Below, one piece after another: positions 19,066 to 30,767 of a stretch of 64,000 nucleotides of DNA. Numbering within the stretch: position 1 is the stretch's first letter; every line of letters starts with the position of its first letter. Source of the DNA: SAR324 cluster bacterium (GTDB lineage Bacteria > SAR324 > XYD2-FULL-50-16); the NCBI GenBank assembly GCA_028282885.1, contig JANQGX010000079.1, positions 62,001-126,000 on the forward strand, read 5' to 3'. A model generated the notes under the pieces. It did no database searches and was not told the DNA's origin. It was given only the letters and a program-made list of their open reading frames with translations. A program made the translations under genes and the position numbers.

Positions 19066-20748
19066 ATGAAAATAAAACGAGCCCTGGTCAGTGTTTCTGA
19101 TAAAAACGGAATTATCGAATTTGTAAAAGAACTAAGTTATCTGAAAATAGAGATTGTCAGTACGGGTGGAACTGCGAGAACGCTCAGGGAAGCCGGAGTT
19201 GAGGTGAAAGACGTCTCCGAATTAACCGGGTTTCCGGAAATGATGGATGGGCGCGTAAAAACCCTGCATCCGATGGTTCATGGGGGGATCCTGGCCAGAC
19301 GGGACAATGATAATGACATGAAAGCGGTTCAAGAGCAGTCGATTCCGCTGATTGATATGATTGTGGTTAACCTTTATCCGTTCAAGGAGGTGACGAAAGA
19401 CGAGAATGTTTCTCTTGACGTTGCAATCGAAAATATCGATATTGGCGGTCCTACTATGTTAAGGGCAGCAGCAAAAAATTATAAGGATGTTGCGGTTATC
19501 ACCGATCCGGATGACTACAACAGGGTTTTGACTCAGCTCCGGGAATCCGGGAATGTGGAAATGAAGCTGAGGGAAGAGCTTGCCATAAAGGTATTTCATC
19601 ATACAGCCACTTATGATGCTGCGGTGGATACTTTTTTGAGCCGTCGTATGCTCCGGGAAGATCGATTGCACTTAAGCTATGTCAGGGGAGAGGTCTTGAG
19701 ATATGGTGAGAATGCTCATCAATCCGCACTTTTTTTCCGGGATCCGGAATCAAAAGAGATGTCAGTCGCCCATAGTGAGGTCCTGAGTGGCAAGGCAATG
19801 TCTTACAACAACTATGTAGACGCCAATGCCGCCCTGGAGGCGGTCAAAGACCTGCCGGAGGATAAGCTGGCTGTATCGGTGATCAAACATACCAATCCCT
19901 GTGGTCTTGCCACAGGGGAAAGTGTCACCGAGGCACTGGCCCGGGCATGGGAGGGGGATCCCATATCAGCTTTTGGAGGTGTTTTGGCAACCAACAGTAC
20001 AGTCGATATGGAGTTCGCCAATTTTCTCAAGGGCGATCAGGTTAAACACTACTCCTACAGCATTGTAAACGGTGAAAACGTTCGTCAGGAAGTCCCTTCG
20101 GGCAAGTTTGTGGAAGTGGTGATCGCCCCTGATTTCACAGACGATGCCGTGAATTTCTTCAAAGAGAAGAGCAAGGCGATTCGCCTGGTAAAGGTGAATA
20201 AAAGTGAGCAACAGGACCAACGTACTTTTCGCGCCATTACCGGTGGCGTATTGGTTCAGGACAGGGATAACGCCTTGATGGAGAAGTTTGAAGTGGTGAC
20301 GGAAAAAACCTTTCCGGGAAATTATAAAGAACTGGCGGAATTCACTCTCGTTGCTTGTAAACATACCAAATCCAACGGAATTGTCCTGGGAAGAGAATAT
20401 AAATCCGAACAGTTTCAAGTGATGGGAATGGGGGCAGGGCAACCTAACCGCGTAGACTCCATGAGAAAGCTTTCCATTACCAAAGCGAAGGAGAATCTCA
20501 AAAGAGAATTTGATGAAAAAGGGCTCTCCGGTGATTTTGAAGAGTGGTGTCAGACCGAAATTGAGAAAATGGTGCTGGTTTCAGACGGGTTTTTCCCTTT
20601 TGATGACACTGTCAGGGAAGCTGCCAGATTCGGTATCAAATACATTGTCCAGCCGGGAGGTTCCATGAGGGACAAGGATTCTATCCAAGCTTGCAACGAG
20701 TTGGGTATAGCGATGGCTTTGACCGGTTTGCGCCACTTTAATCACTAG
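19066..20748 (+). CDS. purH: Bifunctional AICAR transformylase/IMP cyclohydrolase
   Basis: Catalyses the last two steps of IMP synthesis. The N-terminal IMP cyclohydrolase domain (to ~residue 200) contains STGGT (32-36) and GFPEMMDGRVKTLHP. The C-terminal transformylase domain has the catalytic KHTNPCG (Lys274, His275) and ends with YIVQPGGSMRDKDS. At 560 residues it is ~40 longer than E. coli PurH. The extra length appears spread over the second domain, including an acidic helix near residue 480-500. ATG chosen because the conserved sequence starts immediately. Confidence 0.96.
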   Translation: MKIKRALVSVSDKNGIIEFVKELSYLKIEIVSTGGTARTLREAGVEVKDVSELTGFPEMMDGRVKTLHPMVHGGILARRDNDNDMKAVQEQSIPLIDMIVVNLYPFKEVTKDENVSLDVAIENIDIGGPTMLRAAAKNYKDVAVITDPDDYNRVLTQLRESGNVEMKLREELAIKVFHHTATYDAAVDTFLSRRMLREDRLHLSYVRGEVLRYGENAHQSALFFRDPESKEMSVAHSEVLSGKAMSYNNYVDANAALEAVKDLPEDKLAVSVIKHTNPCGLATGESVTEALARAWEGDPISAFGGVLATNSTVDMEFANFLKGDQVKHYSYSIVNGENVRQEVPSGKFVEVVIAPDFTDDAVNFFKEKSKAIRLVKVNKSEQQDQRTFRAITGGVLVQDRDNALMEKFEVVTEKTFPGNYKELAEFTLVACKHTKSNGIVLGREYKSEQFQVMGMGAGQPNRVDSMRKLSITKAKENLKREFDEKGLSGDFEEWCQTEIEKMVLVSDGFFPFDDTVREAARFGIKYIVQPGGSMRDKDSIQACNELGIAMALTGLRHFNH

Positions 20749-20786
20749 CTGTCTTCTCGGCCCGTTGCATCATATTGTACTATCAT

Positions 20787-20815
20787 CCAAAGGGATGAAC
20801 TTCAAATCCCTTTGG
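20787..20815 (+). terminator. Perfect hairpin 39 bp after purH
   Basis: CCAAAGGGAT (20787-20796) pairs perfectly with ATCCCTTTGG (20806-20815) around a 9-nt loop. No T-run follows, so it is terminator-like rather than a classic intrinsic terminator. It could also act as a 3'-end stabiliser or a regulatory hairpin for pepP. Confidence 0.45.
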
Positions 20816-20883
20816 AACTCTCCTCCGAGATTACCTGATGTCTTGGTTAATCTTAATTCGGAAACCCAAAACGATTCTTCGAT

Positions 20884-22137
20884 ATGCGACAACCAACACT
20901 GCCAACCGAGTTCTTTGTCAACAATCGTGAAAGACTGATCGAAAAGCTTGATGCGAACTCACTCGTCCTCATGCAATCGGCGTCTGAGGCGGTTAGGAAT
21001 GCAGATGCACTTCATTTGTGGCGACAGGATTCGAATTTTTTTTATTTCACCGGAATCGATTATCCGGGTTGCAGCTTGCTGATCGTCCCCAATCCCGGGG
21101 ATAAAAACGAAGTAATATTGTTTATCCCACCCGTTGATCCGGAGAAGGAGAAATGGTCTGGTAAGATGCTGACCAGGGAAGCAGCAAAAGAGATCAGTGG
21201 AATCAGTACGGTTCAGTATAATGATAACCTGGCGCCTTCTTTTTTTCGCATGCAGCAATGGCGTGAGACTCTCTATTGTGAGGTGAATGAGGTTTTCCCG
21301 CATCTTTCACTGACTCCGCAACACCTTTTTTTGTCTGATTTAAGACAGAGGCTGCCCGGGCTTCAGCAGAAAAAACTGCATCTTTTGACCTCGCCATTGA
21401 GGACCAAAAAACAAAAACCTGAAATCGAGCTGATTGAAAAGTCACTATCAATCATGAATTCGGCCCTGGATTCGGTAATGAAATCTCTGAAGCCCGGAAT
21501 GATGGAATACCAGGTAGAAGCAGAGATTACCTACCAGTATCTTTATAACGGATGTAAGAGACACGGCTTCGACCCCATCGTTGCCTCCGGGAAAAACGCC
21601 ACCGTTCTGCATTACATCAGCAATGATGATACGCTTAAAGACGGAGACCTTCTCCTGATTGATACCGGTGGAGAATATCAAATGTATAGCGGTGATATCA
21701 CCAGGGTTTACCCCGTTAACGGCAAATTCACGGATCGTCAGAAGGAATGCTATCAGGCGGCCCTGGATGTGAACAAGGCGTTTATCAACGAGTTAAAACC
21801 GGGTTCCTCCTGGAGCGATTTGCATGGGACGGCTTCTGAAATCATGGGAGAGACCTACCATCAATATGGATTTACCGACGATCCCAAGAAGCATCTGCAT
21901 ATCAGCTATCACAGAATCGGGCATTATCTGGGGCTTGATATTCACGATGTTGGGAAACAGGATATGCCAATGGAACCTGGCGCCATTATAACTGTTGAGC
22001 CAGGTCTGTATTTGCCTGACGAAGGGATGGGAATCAGAATAGAAGATAATGTTCTGCTCACTGAGACGGGATACAGGGTTTTATCTGCTGATATTCCAAA
22101 AGAAATTGAAGAGATTGAGAGTCTGATGGCCGGTTAG
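20884..22137 (+). CDS. pepP: Xaa-Pro aminopeptidase (peptidase M24B)
   Basis: Removes N-terminal residues that precede proline. The N-terminal aminopeptidase-P domain covers ~1-160. The pita-bread metallopeptidase domain has all five metal ligands: Asp260, Asp271, His347, Glu372 and Glu387. The context strings are LLIDTGG, SGDITR, GHYLGLDIHD, VEPGLY and RIEDN. 417 residues is close to the ~440 of E. coli PepP. Its stop is 2 bp from the stop of the convergent HU-PilZ gene. Confidence 0.94.
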   Translation: MRQPTLPTEFFVNNRERLIEKLDANSLVLMQSASEAVRNADALHLWRQDSNFFYFTGIDYPGCSLLIVPNPGDKNEVILFIPPVDPEKEKWSGKMLTREAAKEISGISTVQYNDNLAPSFFRMQQWRETLYCEVNEVFPHLSLTPQHLFLSDLRQRLPGLQQKKLHLLTSPLRTKKQKPEIELIEKSLSIMNSALDSVMKSLKPGMMEYQVEAEITYQYLYNGCKRHGFDPIVASGKNATVLHYISNDDTLKDGDLLLIDTGGEYQMYSGDITRVYPVNGKFTDRQKECYQAALDVNKAFINELKPGSSWSDLHGTASEIMGETYHQYGFTDDPKKHLHISYHRIGHYLGLDIHDVGKQDMPMEPGAIITVEPGLYLPDEGMGIRIEDNVLLTETGYRVLSADIPKEIEEIESLMAG

Positions 22138-22139
22138 GT

Positions 22140-22745
22140 TTAGACGGCATACTCCCTGATGAGGAATTCAATTTTATTCCTGTTCTCCTCATCCAGAGAG
22201 GTGATTTTAAACCCGGTCACATAAATGTTCTCATGGATGGTTTCCTGGCAGCGAATGCTTTGGGCTTCGAAAAGGATAGCTAAAACTTCGTCTGCCTCAT
22301 CCGGAAGTCGGACTTCAAAAGAGAAACTTTTCTGCTCAGCGATGGGTTCGTCGCTGACAACCATTATGCCTTCCGCGGTTATATCACCCATGTCGCCGAT
22401 GATCATTCCTGTTGCCCTGTCAACGATTTCAATATCCAGGATAAAATTTCTTCTTTTAAGTTTTCTTTGCTCAAAGCCGGATCGAGTTCGATTGATATGA
22501 TCCGGAAAGGCAGAGTCTTTCTTGATCTGATCGGGGTTGTGGGGGCCATTTTGGTCTGTTGAACCTTTCTGTCTGATGGTGATGGGAGAACCGAATCCGC
22601 TTACCGTAATCTCCTTGTGTGTGGCAAGATATTCTTTGATCCGACCGACAAGATGATCAAAAGCTTCGTTGGCTGTGGCTTGAGGCAACTCCAGATTTTC
22701 AGCCAATAATGATATTATCTCTTCCTTTGACAAATTCTTTGGCAT
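22140..22745 (-). CDS. HU/IHF-like DNA-binding domain fused to PilZ domain
   Basis: Two domains in one 201-residue protein. Residues ~1-60 resemble the helical start and first strand of HU/IHF family proteins (LSKEEIISLLAENL, then ITVSGFGSPITIRQKG). The long DNA-embracing arms are not obvious. After a polar linker, residues ~93-200 form a PilZ domain: the c-di-GMP-binding RxxxR is in QRKLKRR and the D-x-T-x-x-G turn is DITAEG, with the C-terminal VTGFKITSLD strand. AGAGGAG precedes the ATG. A c-di-GMP-responsive nucleoid or transcription factor is an attractive inference. Regions flanking both domains have no membrane segment. Confidence 0.8.
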   Translation of the reverse strand: MPKNLSKEEIISLLAENLELPQATANEAFDHLVGRIKEYLATHKEITVSGFGSPITIRQKGSTDQNGPHNPDQIKKDSAFPDHINRTRSGFEQRKLKRRNFILDIEIVDRATGMIIGDMGDITAEGIMVVSDEPIAEQKSFSFEVRLPDEADEVLAILFEAQSIRCQETIHENIYVTGFKITSLDEENRNKIEFLIREYAV

Positions 22746-23237
22746 ATCTCCTCTTTAGGTCCTAATAGACAGTCTGCAATAGATTCATCAGATTTCGATT
22801 CTAACAAGAATTCTATCGATGCTATTCGGGAGTTGTCCAGTTTTGAATTGGTGTTATCTGATTATATATTACAGTTCAGCTAATTGAACAATGATCTCTG
22901 TAAATATTTCTGGTGCAAACCGCCAGGATCGGCATAAAAGAGAACCTGCCACACCTACTAAAATAATTCCCAAAATACTGAATTTAGGTTTATACTTAAA
23001 CAGAAATAGATGCTTTTACTACAAAACACGGTAGACAGCTTGTCAGTTCTTTTGGTAGAAGTCCAAAACAGGACTAAATCTCTATTATTATAAGATGTCT
23101 TGAGGATTCAGGATAGGGATTGAAAGAATCCCGTTACAAAAGAGAGAATGCAGGCAGATCCAACCAATTTCCTGATTTAATGTGGAAAAAACCAGTGTAA
23201 TAGACTGAAATTCACAATTTTTCTTAAAGATGAATCC
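22746..23237. other. Divergent intergenic region between the two PilZ genes
   Basis: 492 bp shared upstream region of two divergent PilZ-fusion genes, AT-rich. It must carry both promoters. I find no clear -35/-10 pair, riboswitch or repeat. Confidence 0.5.
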
Positions 23238-23756
23238 ATGATGAAATCAATTCGCGGTACCTATGAAAACGGAACCATCAAATTGCTCGACGCTACTGAG
23301 CTGAAGAATAAATCCAATGTTATCATTACATTTCTGGATGATTCGATACCTTTTTCCGATGCGGAGGAGACTGTTGACGCCGAATCGGCAGCCATTATGG
23401 AGCCGGAAGATATTGAAGAGGCTGAACAGAAAGGGGAAGAGTTTTACGAGAAACTCAGAAAACACAAACGATACAAGGCGCGAGGCAATATTACCATCGT
23501 CCTTGACGAAGAGTTCACCTATCCCTTGATCGATTACTCGGCCGGTGGACTTAGTTTTCTGGCCGACCAGACATTCGATGCCGGTTTCGTTTTGACTGCC
23601 GCTCTGAAATACAACGCCAGCGGCGAAGTATTGGTAATGGAATTCGAGATTACTGTTCGGCGCACCTTTGAACAGGAGGAAGACAGGCATAAAATCGGAT
23701 GCCAGTTCAACGATGATGTCGATGAAGAGCTTTGGCACACGATTATGGGACAGTAA
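23238..23756 (+). CDS. DUF104-like N-terminus fused to PilZ domain
   Basis: 172 residues. The first ~35 (IRGTYENGTIKLLDATEL...VIITFLDD) match the short beta-rich DUF104/AF2212 type, a family annotated as antitoxin-like. An acidic linker (~40-72) follows. The PilZ domain from ~75 has RYKAR as the RxxxR c-di-GMP switch, DYSAGG as the DxSxxG motif, and HKIGCQFND near the end. It is divergent from the HU-PilZ gene. Cytoplasmic. The domain calls are by motif, and the regulatory target is unknown. Confidence 0.8.
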   Translation: MMKSIRGTYENGTIKLLDATELKNKSNVIITFLDDSIPFSDAEETVDAESAAIMEPEDIEEAEQKGEEFYEKLRKHKRYKARGNITIVLDEEFTYPLIDYSAGGLSFLADQTFDAGFVLTAALKYNASGEVLVMEFEITVRRTFEQEEDRHKIGCQFNDDVDEELWHTIMGQ

Positions 23757-23794
23757 GCTGGATTCTGATAACGGGTTGTCAAACTCTCCGCTCT

Positions 23795-23822
23795 TTCCGG
23801 ACGAATCGGATGTCGTCCGGAA
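23795..23822 (+). terminator. Perfect hairpin after the DUF104-PilZ gene
   Basis: TTCCGGACGA (23795-23804) pairs perfectly with TCGTCCGGAA (23813-23822), 8-nt loop, 39 bp after the stop. No T-run follows, so it is terminator-like only. Confidence 0.45.
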
Positions 23823-24007
23823 TCCTTGGGCCTACCTCATCACACCGATTCAATCCTGCCGGTTTGTCCCGGAGTCTGATTCAGAAATCCAAATAGATCT
23901 ATCAACGAATACTGCAAACTGAGAAGACGCAATTCACCCCGTAGTGATGCAGCAAAGTTTTCAAACGGGTCTTTTGGGAGATGTCAAACAAAGAGTGGGA
24001 GGTGAGA

Positions 24008-24083
24008 TGGCTCCCCGAGCAAGACTCGAACTTGCGACAAGACGGTTAACAGCCGTCTGCTCTACCAACTGAGCTATCGGGGA
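24008..24083 (-). tRNA. tRNA-Asn (GTT)
   Basis: Complete 76-nt cloverleaf on the minus strand. The acceptor stem TCCCCGA/TCGGGGA is fully paired, the D-arm is GCTCAGTTGGTAGAGC, the anticodon stem GACGG/CCGTC has loop CTGTTAA (anticodon GTT), and the T-arm contains GTTCGAGTC. Discriminator G and CCA are encoded. Confidence 0.97.
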
Positions 24084-24447
24084 ACTCGCTGATAATCTAT
24101 TAAATTATATTTTGATTGGATTTCTGTCAAGAAGAAATATAGCGATTTATCGTCGGTTCTGAGAGATCACAAGCAAATTGCGGATCGGTTGTGCACCGGA
24201 TGAATAGTTAATATCTTTGGAACAGAACAGGGTTTGACAAAAAATGAATTGAAATAGTCTCTGACTCTATATTATTCTGAGAACTTGATAATTCGGAGCA
24301 TATTTGTGAGTTTTGGATTGCCGTCTCCCTCTCGCCATAATAATGATTCATTAGACGGACAAACCGGGTGAGTTTATGGTTATTTGTTTTTAATTGCAGA
24401 CAGGTGAAGCCCGCCCAAAAAACAGCAGTAAAACCAGGCTAAAATAG
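24084..24447. other. Intergenic region between tRNA-Asn and lon
   Basis: 364 bp that must contain the lon promoter. TTGACA occurs at 24234-24239 and TATATT at 24268-24273, but the 28-bp spacing is too long for a standard promoter. No CIRCE element is visible. Confidence 0.45.
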
Positions 24448-26973
<2,526 letters not shown>

Positions 26974-26976
26974 GAA

Positions 26977-29556
26977 TCAATTGCGGGCCAGATTCGATTG
27001 TGCTACCGACAGAATCGCAACTGGTATACCAAACGGTGAACAGGAGATGTAGTTCATGCCAACCTGCAGACAATAACTGATGACATCCGGGTTGGCACCG
27101 TGTTCACCGCAAATCCCTACCTTTAAATCCGGCCTGACCTGTCTCCCCGACTGAATCGCCTGATCTATCAACACTTTTACCGGTTCCAGCAGGTTTTGAA
27201 ACGGATCATTTTTCCAGACATCCATCTCCGTATAAGCCGGTAGAAATGAATTGATGTCGTCCCTGGAAAGTCCCATGGTTGTCTGTGTCAGATCATTGGT
27301 TCCAAAACTGAAGAATTCAGCCTGTTTGGCGATGTCGGAAGCGGAAAGCGCTGCTGCCGGAAGTTCAATCATGGCGCCGATTTTGACCTCAAAGGGTTGC
27401 CGCTTCAATTCATTCTTCTTCATGAAGGCCCGGATAACCCCGATGATGCCCTTAACCGGCTCCTTTCCTTCCATGATCTGACCGTTCTTGATCAGGTACA
27501 TCTCCTCTTTTGACATAATCAGGGGGATCATAATGGAAGGTTGCACATTGATATTTTTGTCCTTCTGAACCTGTAAGGCCGCTTCCAGAATGGCTGCTGT
27601 CTGGACGTCATAAATCTCCGGAGAGGAGATTCCAACCCTGCATCCCCGGTGCCCCAGCATTGGATTGGTCTCCTGCAGTCTCAGAAATGACTGCCTGATC
27701 TCTTCTTTCGTTTGTTCTGCCGCGAGATCTTTTAACTGAACCATTGTCTCTTCCAGTTCTCCTTCGTCTGTCGGCAGAAACTCATGAAGCGGGGCGTCAA
27801 GCAGGCGGATGGTAATGGGCATGCCATCCATGATCTCGAAAAGCTCCTTAAAGTCGTCGACCAGGAATGCCTTTATGCGATCAAGAATATCCTTTTTTCG
27901 CTCCATGTTTTTATTTATCAGGAGATCCCTGAATTGATAGATCCGTTTTTCGCGATGAAACATATGTTCCGTCCGGCAAAGTCCTATTCCATCTGCGCCC
28001 AGGATTTTCGCCTGTCTGGCTTCCTGTTGATTGTCTGCATTTGCCAGGATTTGAATGTCCATGGCAAACTCCTTGGCTTTTTCCAACAGGTCCTTGACAC
28101 CGTTTTTCTCGATGTCGGGATATTCGAGTTCAGCTTGTCCCAGGTAAATAGCCGGTTCATCGGCGCTGACAATCTCCATCGAAACATAATCGCCCTCAAG
28201 GACCTTGTGCCCGCTGATTACAACATGATCTTCATGATAAGTGATATCGGGGAAAACAATAGCAGGTTTTCCCAGGGAACGGGCAACAATGGGAGCATGT
28301 GATGTATAGCCTCCTTCACTGGTGAGTACGCCGCAACCGATTTCCACGGCCTGTACATCTTCAGCGAATGTGCTTTTCTTCAGGAGAATCAGGTTTTTGT
28401 CCGTGTCTTCTGTTTTAGCCTTCCAATAGGCTTCAATCAGTTTCTTTGTGGAAAAGAAAACCCTTCCACTGGTTGCACCGAGTGAACCGCCAACTCCTCC
28501 CCTGAGAACAACATGATCTGATACCGATTCACGGTTGATTGTCGAATAGAGAAGACTGTTCAGTTCTTTCGGTGTGATGCTGTTGATATACTCTGCATTA
28601 GAAATCTGGTTTTCGCTTTGCAGGTCGGAAAGGATCCTCAGCCTGGATGCCATGGATTTCTGTTCCACTTCACCTTCACCGGTAACAAAAGCTTTGCCGT
28701 TTTCAACCACAAAGTCGACCTGCCGGATATCCAGGTGAAAACCTTCCAGAATTCCGGCGATTTCATCCATTTCCTCCAGAATGGCCGGATCAAGTTGGCT
28801 GATATTCTGCAACTCACCGCCACCATAGAAAACCTCTGAAGTGTAAAAACTACCGTTAAGTTGGGGATCACCTGTTCTGGAATCCCTTGTGATAAAGGTT
28901 CCGTTTATAAACGGTGCGGATTGATCGCCGTGGGGGATGTATTGAATGACCAGTGATGCCGGAATGTCCTGATTCATTGGATCTGCCCTGTAAGAATCCG
29001 CCATCTTTGAGACAGCCAGCTCAATTTGATCCATCGGGTTTTGGGGCAGATTCTGAGCTTGGTTGCTCAACAGTTGATCGCAATAAGTTTTCTCATCGGA
29101 ACGATCAATGTTTTTTAGGTCCTCCGGATTTATATTCAAGGCCTGGGTTGCAAATCCTGTCAGAAATTCGGAAAAGACATGATAAATGCTTTGAGGATTG
29201 AATCTGGAGACAAATGAATCGATGATTGAGGTGTTCAGGCCGACATACTCGATGATTGGCGTTGTTTCCATGATAAGACTTGGTGACAGACAGATTTTGA
29301 GCAGAAGCGGTGCCGTGGGATCACCAAACGCCCGGCCGGTTGCCTTTTCAATAAACCCGATACCTTCATTGAGGATGTTTTTGAAATCCCGCTGTCCACT
29401 GCTTTCCTGTGTAGCCAGTTCAACGATGAATCCAGGGGTGACAGGTATGCTCAAAGCCGCCTTTTCCAGCAGGGAGTATCCGACAATACCAACCTTCTCT
29501 TTAATTTCGGGATCTTCAATGGGAAGCCCCTCTTCTATATAATAAATCTTTGTCAT
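26977..29556 (-). CDS. ppdK: Pyruvate, phosphate dikinase (PEP synthase/PPDK family)
   Basis: Interconverts pyruvate + ATP + Pi with PEP + AMP + PPi. The phosphohistidine domain has TSEGGYTSHAPIVARS with His420. The C-terminal TIM-barrel shows GADGIGLCRTEHMF, MLGHRGCRVGISSPEI, FFSFGTNDLTQTT and GICGEHGANP. The N-terminal ATP-grasp part is divergent. The frame opens at 29580, but the ATG at 29556 follows the upstream stop by 4 bp and begins MTKIYYIEEG, so I use it (859 aa, normal for PPDK). It is third in a minus-strand run after cfpA and an unknown gene. Confidence 0.93.
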   Translation of the reverse strand: MTKIYYIEEGLPIEDPEIKEKVGIVGYSLLEKAALSIPVTPGFIVELATQESSGQRDFKNILNEGIGFIEKATGRAFGDPTAPLLLKICLSPSLIMETTPIIEYVGLNTSIIDSFVSRFNPQSIYHVFSEFLTGFATQALNINPEDLKNIDRSDEKTYCDQLLSNQAQNLPQNPMDQIELAVSKMADSYRADPMNQDIPASLVIQYIPHGDQSAPFINGTFITRDSRTGDPQLNGSFYTSEVFYGGGELQNISQLDPAILEEMDEIAGILEGFHLDIRQVDFVVENGKAFVTGEGEVEQKSMASRLRILSDLQSENQISNAEYINSITPKELNSLLYSTINRESVSDHVVLRGGVGGSLGATSGRVFFSTKKLIEAYWKAKTEDTDKNLILLKKSTFAEDVQAVEIGCGVLTSEGGYTSHAPIVARSLGKPAIVFPDITYHEDHVVISGHKVLEGDYVSMEIVSADEPAIYLGQAELEYPDIEKNGVKDLLEKAKEFAMDIQILANADNQQEARQAKILGADGIGLCRTEHMFHREKRIYQFRDLLINKNMERKKDILDRIKAFLVDDFKELFEIMDGMPITIRLLDAPLHEFLPTDEGELEETMVQLKDLAAEQTKEEIRQSFLRLQETNPMLGHRGCRVGISSPEIYDVQTAAILEAALQVQKDKNINVQPSIMIPLIMSKEEMYLIKNGQIMEGKEPVKGIIGVIRAFMKKNELKRQPFEVKIGAMIELPAAALSASDIAKQAEFFSFGTNDLTQTTMGLSRDDINSFLPAYTEMDVWKNDPFQNLLEPVKVLIDQAIQSGRQVRPDLKVGICGEHGANPDVISYCLQVGMNYISCSPFGIPVAILSVAQSNLARN

Positions 29557-29560
29557 AATG

Positions 29561-30532
29561 TCAGAATAGGTTAATAACAACGTTAACGTCTTTTTTGATA
29601 AAGTACTTAAAGCTTTCGCTGGCTCCCTGGTAGAGATATTTTTTCAGTTTTGCAACATCCTTGATCTCCTCTCCAACTATGGAGAAGAAGATGGAGTCGC
29701 CGGTCTTTACCTTGCCCCATTTAAACAGGGAGGAGATATGCTTGATTCGCTGACCGTTGTGAAACAACAGAATGGTGCTGCCAGGGTATTTTTTCTCGTA
29801 GCTTTCAATAATGTTTCGCCAGGCTTCAACATTGCCGTTATGAAAGAGTTCATTGGAAACCTGAACCCCGTATTTGGGTGTGATTCTCTTCTTTTTCTTG
29901 CTTTCCGGCTTCTCTTCAATTGATGCAGGTGGTTCTTCGCCTGGTTTATGTTCAGCCTCGGTCTTATCGGTTGCAACCGGTTTGGTTTCAGCTTTTACCG
30001 GCTCGGTTGCGGTTTCGTCGGAAGAGTAATCTTTTTCATGTTCAGCGAAGCGGCCACTACAGATGGCTTTGAAATCGGTAAGAAACTTTGCTTCTTTGTC
30101 TCTCAGGGAGGGATCTTTTGCTTTGGTAAAAATGACGATGAGTTCGTAAACGGATAAACTTTCAATCCGTTCCCAATGCTCCTGGTTAGAAGGATTAATA
30201 AGGGAGACGTCAAGCTGGGGATGATAGTAGGCAATGACGGTATCAAACTGATCCCATGCTTTGACGACCTGGTAAATATTTCTCCAGTCAGCCATGGTGG
30301 TGGAAAGGTTAAAGGAAAGGGAGGCATACTGGTGTTTTTCGATCAGTAAAGTATGGACAATTGCCGGAATCTGCCTTTTGGTGATGTGCTCGGAAGCCTC
30401 CATGTCCCAGATGATATCAGCCAGGTTTCTGCCTTTTTCCAATCTCGATTGGATATCGGTAATCATATTAACCTGGTTTTCCAGGATAGCATAATCCTGC
30501 ACTGTCTTAATATTCAGAACCTCGGTGGTCAT
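29561..30532 (-). CDS. Conserved-looking protein between cfpA and ppdK, function unknown
   Basis: 323 residues, no family recognised. It has an N-terminal helical domain (~1-165), a Glu/Lys/Pro-rich low-complexity linker (~175-225) and a compact C-terminal domain beginning YGVQVSNELFHNGNVEAW and ending with the beta-like KDVNVVINLF. There is no signal peptide or membrane helix, so it is probably cytoplasmic. The longest frame starts at 30571, but AAAGGA sits 6 bp before the ATG at 30532. The next gene, ppdK, starts 4 bp after its stop. Its place between cfpA and ppdK suggests a spirochaete-specific role linked to one of them. Confidence 0.75.
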   Translation of the reverse strand: MTTEVLNIKTVQDYAILENQVNMITDIQSRLEKGRNLADIIWDMEASEHITKRQIPAIVHTLLIEKHQYASLSFNLSTTMADWRNIYQVVKAWDQFDTVIAYYHPQLDVSLINPSNQEHWERIESLSVYELIVIFTKAKDPSLRDKEAKFLTDFKAICSGRFAEHEKDYSSDETATEPVKAETKPVATDKTEAEHKPGEEPPASIEEKPESKKKKRITPKYGVQVSNELFHNGNVEAWRNIIESYEKKYPGSTILLFHNGQRIKHISSLFKWGKVKTGDSIFFSIVGEEIKDVAKLKKYLYQGASESFKYFIKKDVNVVINLF

Positions 30533-30725
30533 ATTTAATCCTTTACAATTAAACTGAGAAAAGCAGGTCAATTATATGAAAAAACAGGAATTATCTGACT
30601 TCATGTGAAATCGTAAACGGACCTGCAGTTATTTCTACTTTACTTGTTAGGATTGACTATTTCAAGAGTTCAGGAGGTTTTTGGCGGATGCAGTGGAGAT
30701 CGAAGCAGTGAGATTTGGAAAGGGA

Positions 30726-30753
30726 GAACAGGTGAAATTGGATTCACCTGTTC
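30726..30753 (-). terminator. Perfect hairpin just after cfpA
   Basis: GAACAGGTGAA (30726-30736) pairs perfectly with TTCACCTGTTC (30743-30753) around a 6-nt loop, ending 15 bp from the cfpA stop. On the minus strand it is followed by TCTCCCTTTCC, not a U-tract. It may partly terminate or stabilise the abundant filament mRNA and so separate it from the downstream genes. Confidence 0.5.
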
Positions 30754-30767
30754 TGAATACTCTCCTT

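Noticed and set aside
24234-24273. TTGACA ... TATATT as lon promoter
   Set aside because: Spacing of 28 bp is outside the usable range. Other pairings give 13 bp, also poor.
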